Assembly: GCA_010279815.1 (NCBI GenBank)
Contig: QEOQ01000303.1
Location: forward strand, 1,333,201 to 1,397,200
Source: Brachionus plicatilis
Taxonomy: Eukaryota; Rotifera; Eurotatoria; Ploima; Brachionidae
Reading direction: 5' to 3'
Length of the DNA: 64,000 bases
The position numbers were made by a program, and so were the translations under genes. Below the pieces are notes generated by a model, which was not told the origin of the DNA, ran no database searches, and was given only the letters and a program-made list of their open reading frames with translations. Every line of letters starts with the position of its first letter. Position 1 is the stretch's first letter. Below are positions 10,401 through 22,857 of this stretch, piece after piece.

Positions 10401-13196
10401 GTGTTTTTGAATTTTTTTTAATTTAATTAAAAATTTGAAAAGCTAGCATCAAGCTTAATTTTTTATTAAGTTATTAATTAAATAATTTTATAAAAAGAAA
10501 GGTATTTTTATATTCATCTAGTTAAATTGGCGAAAAATCAGCAATTTTAGTTAATGAATTAGCACATGCCATTATAAATGATCAATTCATTTAAGACTTT
10601 CAAATGAGATCCATTCAAAAGATAAAACTCAAAGTTGGACTTTTTCGGCAAAAAACATTTCGTGACATTTACCTAAATGACAAATTAAAAAAATTTAATA
10701 GAAGAACACATAAACTAATATTTAATTTTCAAAGTAACTACGTGAATATTGTGGGCATTGCTATTGATTTTTATAAAACCCTATAATTTCCAAAGCCTAA
10801 ATCGGATTATGGCTTTAAAATTTTGACAATGCATTTTTTTCTCTCTCATTTGGGCCTAATATAATCGAGATAAAATCAAATTGGCGTTTTTTTATTATTC
10901 AGATTAATAAATAATGGAGCGAGAAATGCTTTTTTAATTAATGTCTGAAATTCACAGACTTGATGATAGTTCGACCCAAATGAAAAACTCACGCTTATCA
11001 CAACAAAAACTTCTTATTCAGTTTCATTCTCATATTTAAGTCATCAAAATGTTTTTTTTGTTGTTGATGTCAAAATTTAATTACTAGAATTTACCTTTAG
11101 AAAATTACTAAAATAAATTTCTGTCAATTTCGATTGCTTGTAGTGATTTTATCAATTTATTAATTTAGTCAAGGTTTCACAAAAATTTTTTAGTCAAAAA
11201 AAATATTTTTAAAGTTCAATAGAAAAAAGTGGAAAATTTGTCAAATGAAGCTTGGATTTAAATTTAGTTTGGGCAGTTGATCTCTGGCTAAAAATCAGAG
11301 AGTCCAAGAATTTATTGAGTGTCATTAGTATTTCCTTTGCGGATTGCAGATATTCCAAGTATGTTTGAAAACAAGATTTAAAAAGTAGGCTTCGAAATCT
11401 AATCAATTGACAAATATTTAATTAGAAATAGGATATATAATTTTCGATTTCTTGTATTTATCGATTTTCGGAGAAAATATTCGAGGCTGAAAATTTAAGT
11501 GAGCTTGATGGGTCTCGAATAGGAGACAAACAATAGAATTTTTATTTGCAGCAGCGGATTTTTAATACTAAATAAATACTTTGATAAAATCGACGCTTGG
11601 AATGGAGTAAAAAAAGTCATTTTTTTGGATCAAATACTTGAGGCTCTTCAAAACAGAAAAGAACCATTCTTGGCCAAATATTTCGCATGCCTACTTAACT
11701 TTATAAGTGTGCTTTTTATTAGGAAGAAGAAATCCTCTGCCTTTTTGTTGTACATATTTTTTTAATTAATTAATTTCAATACAAGAACTAATTTATTTTT
11801 GTATCCATTGTGTGTGGTGGTGGTGATGGTGGTGTTTCTCATTGATAAAATTCATGTTTTGTATATTTTTTTGATTAATTAAAAAACAAAATGCTATAGA
11901 GCTTTTTCCTTTAGTACGGATTCAATATATTTATCAAAATAAACAAGAAATAATTAAAACGAATAAATAAGAATGATTTTTGTAGACCGATGTGCTTGTG
12001 TCTGGCGACTTGCTGCGAGCAATGCCCTATTTAGCCATTCTTCCTAAATGCTTCGGTTTTGTTGAGTAATTGTTGGCCTTTTTCTGACGCCTTCTTCCAC
12101 AAAATGTGCCAATTAAATAAAGAGCAATTAATTGCCAAACATTTATTTAGATATTTATCAATATTTGATTAAAATTTTTAAATAGTAGTTTGTGAAGAAT
12201 TAAAGCAATATTGTATGCAATTACGCAATTATTCAATACTCTTTCTTTTTTTTTTTTTAATTTTGCCAAATAAATTATAAATCTCATAATTTTTGTTTTT
12301 AGCTAGTTAATTATGAAAACACAGGTCTAGTAATTCTATTGATTAACTTTGGGTATTTGAAATATAAAAAAATGCTTTCTAATTTTGTTGAATTAAGACA
12401 ACAACAAAAAATTCAATTTGGATAAACCAAATAGTAACATAAAAGAAATTGAAATTTTAATTTTTAATTTTGTTGTCCGCTTTTCATAAAATTTCTAGCT
12501 TGGAAAATCCAAAGAAATCGATAAGCTCTTGATGAATTATTATGACTTCTTTTCTTTTTTTTCTAATAATTTAATAAGGACTTTATTTTAATATTTAAAA
12601 GTTTAGATAAACACTTGAAACTATTTATTTTCGTTATTTAAAAAAAAAAAAAAGATTGTTATTTTTGTTCAGAATAAATAATTTTCTTTTCTTGATACCA
12701 AATAAACTCTTTAATTTTAAATTCAACAATTTTTACAATAATCGAATGAATAAGAAGCTATAGACATGTTTTCTATTTAAATATATTTTTTAATTTTTTT
12801 GTAATTTAACCTTTTTTTTTTATTCAGAAAAGTTAAAAATTTTTTATCTTTAAAACATTTTCTATTCAAACCTACTGATTTTAATTCAAATTGGCTTAAT
12901 TGTATAGTTTTGAAGTACAGGTACAATATTATTAATTTTATTTATTGAGTAAATTCTCAATAAAAGAATAATATTAATTTAGTTGATAAACATTTTTTTT
13001 TAATAATTAAATATAATATGTAATTTTTCAAATAATATTTTAAAGGGGAGGGTACTGACCTTCTTTTGGATACAAAGCTCCAATTTGACACAGAGGTGAC
13101 TACATCGAGCTGAAAAGAATTAAAAATTCAGAATTCTACTTTTTAATTTAACTTTTTTTTTCAATGTGATGTAAATTTTCAATAAATAATAATAAT
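10400..13196. other. Intergenic stretch without a recognisable gene
   Basis: A/T-rich sequence with frequent homopolymers. It holds a TGG/GTG microsatellite near 11806-11836 and short open frames (60 aa at 10604, 65 aa on the minus strand at 11209) that I cannot assign. The patch 11985-12110 has more balanced composition but no frame. Confidence 0.5.
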
Positions 13197-13275
13197 CAGA
13201 GTTGCTTAAAACATCGAAATTTAAGCCCGGACTTTTTTTAAGTCCTAGACTTGAGACTTTTGTCTTTAAAAATAT
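13197..13275 (+). mobile_element. hAT-like foldback MITE (family 1), half copy
   Basis: Begins CAGAGTTGCTTAAAA and continues with AAGCCCGGAC and AAGTCCTAGACTTGAGAC; the opposite end is missing or diverged. Confidence 0.55.
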
Positions 13276-14191
13276 TAATTTTAGCATATATTTTTATTTA
13301 TTTTAATTTTATATTTTTAAAAAAAAATGTTGTTTTCAAATTTATTCGCTTTTTTTTGGCATTGAGCATCTGGTACTGCTAGTTATTATCAAGAATTATG
13401 CTACATTAAATTTAAAATTTTTTTATCAAAAAAATTTAATTTGTTTGATAAAAAAAGCGTTTTAATTAGGAGCAAATTTTTAATTCTTTTTTGAAGTCTG
13501 CTGAAAAATGTTGTAAAAAAAGATTCTTAAAAATTAAAGGCAATATTTTTATATTTTAATTAAATACGGTTTAGAGTTTTGTTTTCAATCAACAGCTTAA
13601 AGAGATTAAGTACTCTATTTCTTTTTGTCCTTGTTTTTAAAAATCGGTAAAACTTTTTTGCCTTTTTTCTCAAATATATATGTGTCCGAAATGCGGAATG
13701 AAAGTTTTAGCAGATTATAAGATAACTTTGTACTAAATCAATATTTTATGAATAAATAGAATTTAAATTTGTTGCAAGAGGTAATTAGATTTTTTCATTG
13801 TTAATTATAGACTTCTGTATTAAGCTCGAAATAGTCAGAGCCATTCTAAAACAAAAGTCAATTTTTTTTCTTATTTTTAAATGGTGCAAAAATCAGCCTT
13901 AAAACGCCACTTAAATGGTTTTGTCAGATAAATATTATTTTCAATCGAATTTTTTTCTATTTTTGGTATGGTTTCTCAAAACCAGTTTTAATAATTTTCT
14001 AATCTCTCAAATTAAATGGAAAAATTTTAGCCAGCAAAAAAAAAAAAAAATTTTATCATAAATAATTTATGTGTTGGACTGGCTTGGTATCCTGGCGATT
14101 TGTTTCAAACCCACACACAGGATCTAAATTAAGTTTGTTTTTTAGATAAAAAATATTCGTCTCTTTGCATTAAAATTATTTGACTAGACAA

Positions 14192-14371
14192 TTAATCTAA
14201 TTGCAGATTATCATGCAGTCCATTCTGGACTAATTTAATAGAGGCATTCGCAAGTGAAGATATGATGGAGCCGTGAGCACAGGCCGTATCCTGATAATAT
14301 TGCTGTACTAAACGCTGCGGGCCATTTTCGATTATTTGGTTAAGAAAAGCTCTTGGAAAGTCATACTGGAC
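14192..14371 (-). pseudogene. Orphan exon-like open frame, unrecognised
   Basis: A 59-codon open frame on the minus strand follows a TCTAG acceptor-like site and ends in TAA. It reads VQYDFPRAFLNQIIENGPQR, then LVQQYYQDTACAHGSI, with base composition like the real exons and unlike the surroundings. I recognise no family and see no partner exons. It could be a captured or decayed exon, or part of a mobile element. Confidence 0.3.
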
Positions 14372-14866
14372 CTAGACTCAATAGACTGAGCGAAACGATA
14401 TTTGTTTATTTTATTTATTTGTTATATCTTTACCAAGCTAATGTTCCTTTTATAAAAAAAAAAATTATATTAAATAAAAAAAGGATAGATTAAATTAAAA
14501 GAAAATTAAAAACGATATGATGAATGGCGCCATATCATATAATAGAATTTTTTTTATTGAAAAATAGAATTTTTTTGTCTAAACCAATTTGTGGAAATTT
14601 TTTTGTTTAATATACTTTAGAGAATTTACTTGGTCGAAAACATTTCTGGAATATTTTTTCTACTGAAAAAATTTAAGATTAATTAATAAAGATAAGTTAA
14701 TTTGGGAGCAACATTTGACCAAAATTTTGATTGAGCAGATCCAGCACGGTGCTGTTTTCCCAAGAAAAAAAATATGAAGAATTAAAATCTATTTTATTTG
14801 AATACAAAAAAGAAAATTTATTAGAATTTTTTTAAGAAATTAGTTGGACTTTTTAACAATAATAAA

Positions 14867-15068
14867 CAGAGCTGTTTAAAAGTCATAAAGTCAGAGTCAT
14901 AAATTTTTTTTTTTCTAAAAAAAGTCTTTTGCCGTTCCATGGAGTTATTAAGGCGGCCACGTGAATTTTTTGCCGTTCCATCTAGTTACTAAGGCGGCCA
15001 TTTGTATTTCTAAGTCTTTTAAATGACTTTTTTCAGAAAAAAAAATTTTAAGTCAAAAGACTTTTTCT
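14867..15068. mobile_element. hAT-like foldback MITE (family 1), variant with internal duplicate
   Basis: Starts CAGAGCTGTTTAAAAGTC. The interior carries a direct repeat, TTGCCGTTCCATG/C plus AGTTANTAAGGCGGCCA, twice (about 14931-14960 and 14972-15001). The same word occurs in the copy near 23635. The right end has diverged. Confidence 0.6.
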
Positions 15069-15076
15069 CTATATTC

Positions 15077-15187
15077 TTCTACCAGTTTGTCGACCAGTGG
15101 AACAGAATTACTCAATCTTGCCCTGACATATCTAAAAAAAATCGATTTGAAACTGTTATTAGTTTAAGTTTATTGAAGGCCTCTTAG
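15077..15187 (+). mobile_element. Non-LTR retrotransposon ORF2 C-terminal scrap
   Basis: The frame reads FYQFVDQWNRITQSCPDISK, then NRFETVISL, ending in TAG at 15185. A V-x-x-W-N-x-L/I segment followed by a short basic stretch is typical of the extreme C-terminus of many LINE ORF2 proteins. A related end lies at 28886-28957. From 15188 to 16550 I see only A/T-rich sequence and likely 3' UTR remnants. Confidence 0.5.
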
Positions 15188-16550
15188 TGCATAATATTGG
15201 AGGGGTATCATATTTGAGCTTCAAAATAGATCGAACTGCTGAATTTTGAATAACTTGTATTTTTTTGATGTTAGTTTTTGAGAATGAATTTAAACAAAGA
15301 AAAGATTGATCCAAGATTGATCCTATCAAAGATTACCTAATGTTTTTGGTTTTAGACCCCATTTTCTATTTGAGAGATATTTTATTAATATATATGTTTC
15401 GAGTACTTATTTAACACTTCAAGTTGGTATTTTGTTGTATCTCATCGATGAAGTGCTATGATAAAAAAGGCAATAAACAATCGATATTTAACAGATAGTA
15501 ATTGCTTATTCAGCTATTTCGAGTTCACCTTTGCGAACAGATGAAAGACACTAGCCGCCATTAGAAATGTTTTATGGACTCTTAATCCAACATTTGGCCA
15601 GCAATAACCATAAAATAGCCAGTCGTAAACAAATTGATCTTTAAGATAGGCTTTTGTATTGTGTGGAAAGGTATGTGCAGATAAACTCTCTCAATTTATT
15701 GTGCTTGCTATTTCGATTAGAGCTAGAAACAAAAGCATATGATTTAGTGGATCTAGTTAGAATGGCGAGCTATTTGAAGAGCCTCGAGTTTTAGTTCTCA
15801 GGCTAAGCGAGTTGTTAATCAATCGCGCTTCTTTTAGTGAAACCTTTTAGTCTATTCTTCAAAACTTAAATACTCTTTAAGATCTCGTTTAAATTCAGCC
15901 AGACTGATTAAGACCATCGTTAGGCTGTTACTTTTGGCCAATTTGATTTATAGCATTATGCTTTTCACCAGTTTATTTTTCATTTTAGAATATCTAATTC
16001 TTTTTAAAAAGACCTGAATGTTCTATTCGATTTTTTTTCTTTTTTTTTTTTAATTTTCTTCTTAAAATTTGATACAGTGAAAAATTGACTTTAATGTTCA
16101 GTTACTGTTGTGTTTGGGTTCTGTACAGGAGGATGTGTCAATTCATAGAAAATTAATAAAATTAAAACAAAACTCATAGAATAAATTTTGACAAAAAATG
16201 TTTCATAGAAATTATGTTAAAAACTTTAATAGAAACATTTAAAGATTAAAATCAATGCAAAATTTTTTTTTTAAACAATTTTTAAATATATTTACGTTTT
16301 ATTAACTCTTAAAATATTTTTTTTTTCAATTAAAATTGTCGTTTTTGTAGATTAAAGGAAAATTTTAAAAATATTTTTTCAATTAGATGTCAATGAAAAA
16401 TTAAAAGAGATTATTATTCTGACAAAAAAAATGATTAATTTTTTTAACTTTTTTCTATATTTAATCCATTTAAAAAATTTATATGAAAACAAATCTATGA
16501 ACTATTTATTCTATGAGTATTAAATCTATGGATTGAACGTTCACCCTGTG

Positions 16551-16830
16551 CAGAGTTGTTTAAAAGTCGTGAAGTCAAAGTCAATTTAAAAAAAAAGTCT
16601 TTTGACTTGACTTAAATTTTTTTTTGTGGAAAAAGTCATTTTAAAGTCCTTGATATAAAAAAAGCCGCCATAATAAGTAAATGAAAGGGCAAAAAATTCA
16701 TGTGGCAACAAGTAGAGAGACTTTTTTTTAAAAAATAAAATTTCAAGTCAAGCCAAATTACTTCTTTTTTTTTTACATTAAGTCAAGTCTATAACTTTAC
16801 ATTGAAAATAATTTAAATGATTTTTTCATG
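16551..16830. mobile_element. hAT-like foldback MITE (family 1), diverged copy
   Basis: Starts with CAGAGTTGTTTAAAAGTC at 16551, followed by AAGTC/GACTT words on both strands and an internal GCCGCCATAATAAG remnant. It joins directly to the dispersed repeat described at 16750. Confidence 0.6.
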
Positions 16831-17290
16831 ACTTTTGCACAATTCCGGTTCTGTATGATAAAAAAAGAGACTATTTTAAGCATCTGTTTAAGGTCAGCTC
16901 TTGTTCTACCATCGTCCAAACTTATCATGCCTAAATCCATTAACCGAGACATTAAATATTAAAATAAAATAGGTTTTTGGGAGTTCTAAAGATGAATATT
17001 AATTAAAATGTGTGACAAATTCAATTTAAAAGATTCGATTATTAAGTTTATTAAGATTTTTTGGACTAAATTTTTGTTTGAAATTCATTTTTAAAAAATA
17101 TTTAAAAAAATATTTTTTTTTAGGTCTTGCTTCATTTTATATTTTTTTTAATTTAAAAAAAATTATGACTCAAATAAACAATTTTTTCATATCTGATGAT
17201 TTCTTTTTAATTAATACAGATAGAAGTATTTTCAAAACATTGATTTGAGTTACAAAAAAAAAAAAATTTTAGTTTTAAAATTCTCGAAGT
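16750..17290 (+). repeat. Dispersed direct repeat, copy 1
   Basis: Contains CTTTTGCACAATTCCGGTTC, CAGCTCTTGTTCTACCATCG and CCATTAACCGAGACATTA. The same order of words recurs at about 19740-20405 with small differences. There is no coding frame; it is probably the non-coding part of a retroelement or DNA transposon. Confidence 0.7.
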
Positions 17291-17607
17291 CGTTCATTTT
17301 TCTAATATAAATTGCACACTTATTTATTTTTCTTTTAAATAAAATATTTTTAATTTGATGAATGCATTTATAGCACTTTACCTTTCATCATATTATTTAT
17401 CATTCTAGAAAATCTAATTAATCTAAAAAATACTTTAATTTTTTATGTGTTTTTTTTATTAATTTCATTTTAGAATTTGATAAAATTAAAAATTAACTAT
17501 GATGCTCCGTTTATTTATTTATTAAATTAATAAATTAGCCTCCTATTAAGAGAAGCAAATTTAAAAAGATTAAAAAAAAAAAAAGATAAATTAGTTATTA
17601 TATGTAT

Positions 17608-17715
17608 CAGAGTTGTTTAAAAGTTCCAAATCCTAAGTCAAGTTCAAGTTCAGACTTGAAAAAAATTTGAAAAAAAATTTCAATTCCGGACTTGGTTTTT
17701 GATTTCGGTGACTTT
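17608..17715. mobile_element. hAT-like foldback MITE (family 1), short copy
   Basis: Begins CAGAGTTGTTTAAAAGTTCC and carries AAGTTCAAGTTCAGACTTG and TTCCGGACTTGG. 17716-18379 shows no gene. Confidence 0.55.
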
Positions 17716-18384
17716 ATTTTAACTAGGCCTTTAACTAGGTTCTCTAGTTATTTATTCTTACGGCAACGTTTTAGAGTAAGAAAAATAGATAAATCAAAAG
17801 GATAAAAATATTTAAACCAGAATTTAATAAATTATTTTTTTAAGTTTACTTTAGAATTGATTAATTGGTTTACTTGTATAATTTAGTTATGTACTCTTAT
17901 TTATTAAGTTTTTTTATTTAGTTAAGGCATAAAACCTATTGTGAAGTGAGTACACTCAATTTTAAATGTTTTAGAAGATGTCTATATAATAACGTTAGTT
18001 AATTTTGATATAACTAGATTAAAAATTTACTAAATTTGTGAAGATGTTGATAAATGCCAAAAGTTGAACCAAAATGATGCATAAATTAAAGTTGAAAATT
18101 TCAAATCAATGAGTCAGCAGATATGAAAAAAATTTTTTAGTGATATTTTTTTCAACTATTTTTTTGTAGTAAAATTTTTAATTATTTTTTCCAAAAACTT
18201 TTGAACTAAAAGACATAAAAATGATTAAAATCTTTTTTAATTGTTTTTTAAGCTCTTTAAAATAAAGTACTAGACATTCATATTATCTAGATAAAAATTA
18301 GAGTACAAGTGTCATTTATAGGTAAAGGTGTTTGAGATAATCTCTTTCTGCTTTTTTATTTATTTATTAGAAAAAACATTATGG

Positions 18385-18440
18385 AGTTGGACTTCAGGAC
18401 AGTTCGAGCGGCTTTATTCCTCTTTTCAGTTCTCTTGCCT
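18385..18440 (-). repeat. Short 3'-tail repeat family, copy on minus strand
   Basis: The minus strand reads AGAGAACTGAAAAGAGG, then GCCGCTCGAACTGTCCTGAA. It matches the repeats at 32700 and 32872 and more loosely the other copies listed. Confidence 0.5.
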
Positions 18441-18649
18441 GTAAATTTTTGATTAAATATAAATTTTTAAATAAGAAATAAAAAATTGGGAAAAAAATTT
18501 AAAAAAAGAAAACGCTCTTCATGCCAATAAACCAAGAAGCAATTTTTGTAGTTTTCTCAACTATTAAAGTCTGTACAAAATTTAAGTACAAAATTTGGTT
18601 AAATTTGCTTAATAAGAGCATATTTTTTTACTTGTAAAATTTATAATAA

Positions 18650-18841
18650 TTAAAAAATTAAAAGTTTTTTGAAATCTCTTCTAGCCTCCCTATATTCATT
18701 TAGATTAAACTCATTTTTGCAATTCAAGTAATTATGATAACAGAAGTCCCTATAATTTCTTGGAGCCGTTAATTCAGAATCGAACCATCCTCCTTGCTGA
18801 AACTTCTTCGCTTTAATTTCTTGTAATAATGTCACTATCAC
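18650..18841 (-). mobile_element. LINE ORF2 fragment (endonuclease-RT linker)
   Basis: The 63-residue open frame contains GGWFDSELTAPRNYRDFCYH and NEYREARRDFKKLL. The W-F-x-x-E-L ... R-D ... Y-x-x-A-R-x-x-F-K-K pattern is typical of the linker between the endonuclease and reverse transcriptase of LINE ORF2 proteins. Both sides are truncated. 18842-19739 has no gene. Confidence 0.6.
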
Positions 18842-19739
18842 TGATTTGCCTATTGAATATTGTGCGGAATTGCTCTAATACTGAATTGTTTTTCATAAAT
18901 TTTAAAATTCTAATTTTTGTACATATTTGTAGTATTTGCAAATGTGAATATGTTGATTAAAAGTTTGAATAAGAAAAAAGTGTTTCATTTTAGAGAGAAA
19001 ATTCAAGTTGCTCTTGTGTTTTTGGCATCACAGATATTTGTCTAGAAAATTTTTTGGAATAAATTACTCACTATTGCTTAATTGGGTCACAATTTTGACC
19101 AGCAGTATTTAATTTTTTGAGAAATTTTTAGGTAAACAATTCGGAGCGTTTATTTGAATTGATGTGATGTCTAGCTAAACTGGGTCAACTTGATGGACGG
19201 AATAAATGAATTTTTTTCTTTTTTGTTTTTGTGATAAGATACGCGCCGTAATTAAAGAAAAATCCAAATGCATGAAAATTGCCATGAAAATTTGAGCAAA
19301 AATAAATGTTCAAGGGACAAGTTAATCTTTGATAAATGTCCTAAAATTTTCAATATATTTCACATTTTTTTTCATGATTTGTATTGATGTTATTGTTCTT
19401 GAGGTTGTTTTAGCTAAGAAAATTTTGTTTGAACATAAAAAGAGCATTTTAATAATTTTTTATTTATTTAAAAATTTTTTATTTAAAGAATTTAGATATT
19501 TTTATTTTTTATAAGTTTTATGCATTCAATGTTGCATCTAAATTTTTCTCCCAAAAGCCGGGAAAGCATAGATTCGAATAAGTCAAAAGTTGTGGAGCTG
19601 TTCAAAACGTCGAAGGGCTGCTCGCAAAAGTCACCTGAATTGTTTACCTAGTTAAGATCTAAATAAGATTATTAGTCATATTAATAATCTTTACATAGGA
19701 TTTTAAAAAAAGTTAATAGACTTATTTTTAAAAAATAAA

Positions 19740-20405
19740 TTTAATAAAGTCAAGTCTATGACTACATTAAAAATACTTTAAATAAATTTTTTCCTGACTT
19801 TTGCACAAGTCCGGTTCTGTATGATGAAAAAGAGACTATTTTAACCATCTGTATTAGGTCAGCTCTTGTTCTACCATTGCCCAAACTTATCATGTTTAAA
19901 TCCATTAACCGAGACATTAGATATTAAAATAAAATATTTTTTTGAGGTTCTAAAGATAAATATTTATTAAAATGTGTGACAAATTCAATTTAAAAGATCG
20001 GAATAGTTTATTAAGATTTTTTGGACTAAATTTTTAGTTGAAATTCATTTTTTTTTTATTTTTAAAAAATATTTAAAAAAAATTTAATTTTTTCCACTAA
20101 AGTTTTTTTAAAAATAAATAGTCAAAGGTTGATTTCTAAAATTCTTAATAATTTTCAGTACCACTTCTCTGGTTTATATGATGAATGTCATATCAAAAAT
20201 TTCCATTTCCTATTAATTTTTTAAAATAATTAAATTCTTTAATTGAAACAAAAAAAAATTAAAATTTTGTATGTAAATTAAATTAAATAAATAAGTTTAA
20301 TAAAAAAGTAAAATTATTATTTTAAAATAATAAAGAAATGTTTTTCAGGTTTTGCATCTTTTTATATTTTCTTCATTCATAAATTAGAAAAAAATTATGA
20401 CTTGA
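19740..20405 (+). repeat. Dispersed direct repeat, copy 2, interrupted
   Basis: Matches copy 1 (16750) through CTTTTGCACAAGTCCGGTTC, CAGCTCTTGTTCTACCATTG and CCATTAACCGAGACATTA. The match resumes after about 20340 with GGTTTTGCATCTTTTTATA and AAAATTATGACT, so a roughly 250-base block (the left arm of the next feature) was inserted into this copy. Confidence 0.65.
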
Positions 20406-21130
20406 TTTTATGAGAATGAACGTACGTTAACGTCTACTATTTATTTACTTATTTAGATTATTAAATGACACTATAGATCAGCTTCTTGTAGTCCTTCTTC
20501 CAGTAGACAGTATTTTTTTGTTTAAATTATATAAAAAACTTTGATTTTTTGAAAATTTTAAATATAAAAATAGACAAAAATATATATTAGAAAAATTAGA
20601 AAAAAAAATTTTTGAATATCTAAAATTAAAATTTTCTTATTAAGAAATCTATCCTTTTTCAGGGTCTTTTCATTTTAAAATATTCCCCAAGATAATCTAA
20701 TTTTTAAAATTATTTCATTTATGATAATTTCATTTTAATCAATAATATTTATAATATGAGTATTTAAAATACCTAGATTATGAATTACAATAAACAGAAC
20801 TAGTTTCAAAATATGGGCAAAAAAATTAATAAAAAAAAAATTTAAAATTGTTTTAAAATTCGCCAAGTCATGTTTTTACACAGCCATTTAATTTCTTTAA
20901 ATAAAAATTTTATTTTTTTATTTAACTTATTTATTTTATTTAATTTACATACAAAATTTTAATTTTTTTTGTTTCAATCAAAGAATTTAATTATTTTAAG
21001 ACATTAATAGGAAACGGAAATTTTTGATATAAGATTCATCATATAAACCAGAGAAGTGGTACTGAAAAATATCAAGAATTTTAGAAATCACCCTTTGAAG
21101 ATTTATTTTAAAAAAAAAATCTCTATTGGA
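20088..21130. mobile_element. Large foldback element with ~250-base arms
   Basis: The left arm 20088-20340 (ACCACTTCTCTGGTTTATAT, AATTTCCATTTCCTATTAAT, TTTTGTATGTAAATTAAAT) is repeated as reverse complement at about 20880-21130. The segment between the arms continues the interrupted dispersed repeat. No transposase frame is visible. 21131-21775 shows no gene. Confidence 0.7.
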
Positions 21131-21775
21131 AAAAAAAAAGTTAAACTAAGTAAATAATGATGATTTTTTTAGGTTTAAAACTAGAGCTTAGCATTTCGCT
21201 TTGTTCATTATCATATTTATAAGCGACTTTCAGATATTTTGACCAGATTATTTAAATTAATATCCTCGGAAGACTCAAAAGCATCAAAAAAAATTCTTTA
21301 TTCTCATTTTTCCTGATTGTGTCAGTCCCAGACCGGCTAAACCTGATTTAAAATTCAAAAAAGCCCTTCTGGAATGCTTGTCCAAATATGCAATAAATCA
21401 CAAGATCGCTTAACTAGCGATTGGTATGACTCGCTGAGAAAAAAATATTTTTTGTTATCAATTCGCAAATTATCTAAATAAAAAAAAATGATACCAAGAA
21501 TAAAAAATTTATGAATTTATAGCCAAAGAAATTAAATTTTTTTTTGCTTGTTTTTTTTTTTTTTATTGCACTACAAGTCGCTTTTGATAGCTCGGTAGCT
21601 CACAGATATTCGTAAAAAATATTAAGTAAATAGATAATATGCTATAAATTTTTATGGCTTCATTTTACGATCATTAGACTAGCCAGTGGTTAGAAAGCCA
21701 AATTCAGGTAAGCTATTAATTAAATACATAAATCAACGACGGCTGGGATATTTTTGTTCAAATTTGTTGGAGCTT

Positions 21776-22003
21776 TTAATTGCAATTTTTGAAATTTGAA
21801 TCTTTTAATTGATTCATCGATTTCAAGTCGCATTCAAGAGAGCTTATCGTCACAAATTTAATTAAAATAATTAGTTTTCTTGAGAATTGTATTTTCGAAT
21901 CGATTTTTTCGTTTCGTTTAACACTTGAGTTGTTTTTTGTTTTGTTTACTCGAAACCAATTTTGAGCGCACCACTCGAGAGTCTTAAGTAATGTCTGCAG
22001 CAA
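21776..22003 (-). mobile_element. LINE reverse-transcriptase palm fragment
   Basis: The 75-residue frame begins MLQTLLKTLEWCAQNWFRVN followed by KTKN. LINE reverse transcriptases have an L-Q-x-x-L-x-x-L-x-x-W-C-x-x-N/W-x-x-x-V-N-x-x-K-T segment after the catalytic YADD motif, which fits closely. The remainder is degraded. It is not collinear with the 18650 fragment and so is a separate insertion. Confidence 0.6.
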
Positions 22004-22344
22004 TTATGGTGTAAATTAAGAAATGCCTCTATTTAATTTGGCCAGCACTTAGCAAACAAAATTTATTCAATGGGAAGTATTTTTTTTTTCAGCGTCTGAT
22101 TTAAATGTCTAATTAAGAGTAAATGCAGTCTTGCTATTTTTTTTAATCTATGACCATTTTCACAAAAATGTGAACAAAAATAATAAAGATTTTTTTCTAT
22201 TTTTTTTTTAATTATTTATTGATCTAAATAGTTTGATTTTTTTTATTTTTTTTAATTTTTGTAATTTTTAATCCGAGAACATGATATCAGACTTTGTATT
22301 TAAAATTTTTTTTTTTTAAAAATATGTTATTTCAAGCAAGGGGT

Positions 22345-22415
22345 TGAAAGAAAGGACTAAGATCCATTCCAAACAACCTGGGATTACATCCCAAACTTTA
22401 TTTTAAATAAATATT
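22345..22415 (+). repeat. Short 3'-tail repeat family copy
   Basis: GAAAGAAAGGACTAAGATCC, ATTCCAAACAACCTGGGATT, then an AAATAAATA tail. The first 25 bases are the same as at 29510. Confidence 0.65.
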
Positions 22416-22620
22416 ATTGATCAAGAATTAAATAAGATGGCTTCTGGTCTAAAAAAAATTTCAAATATTTTTTATTTGGACCTTCTATTCTAAACTGGTT
22501 AATAAAATTAGAAATTGTATTGGGCTCATTCAAGAGCTTGCCGGTCAAAGTCTTAGAAGATACAACAGTCATCCAATTCAAGAATAAATATGGCACCTTC
22601 AAGTCTAATGCAATAAGCTT

Positions 22621-22830
22621 TCAATCTAACTAAAAATTAAAACTAATTTGTACATTTATTTTCCTCTTCCTCAACTCTTCTTTTCCTCGACTTTTCCTTT
22701 CTTCAACTCTTAGGTAACGAAAGGAAAAGTTGAGGAAAGGAAAAGTGTGGAAAAGAAAAGTTGAGGAAGAGCTGAGGAAAGTAAGAGGAAGAGTCAAGGA
22801 AAAGAAATTTACAAGTTAGTTTTAGATTGT
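22621..22830. repeat. Foldback repeat with homopyrimidine/homopurine arms
   Basis: A left arm of TTTTCCTCTTCCTCAACTC-type sequence (about 22655-22710) is matched by an almost pure purine arm (about 22718-22805). The outer ends CAATCTAACTAAAA and TTAGTTTTAGATTG are also complementary. There is no frame. It could form a long hairpin or triplex. Confidence 0.7.
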
Positions 22831-22857
22831 ACTGTATATAATTAAAATAGCTTAATA

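Noticed and set aside
14085..14135. Possible tRNA-derived SINE head (GTTTCAAACCC like a B box)
   Set aside because: The A-box/B-box spacing is too short and no acceptor stem can be drawn.
22414..22602. 62-aa minus-strand ORF
   Set aside because: No recognisable motif, and it lies between two repeats; not enough support.
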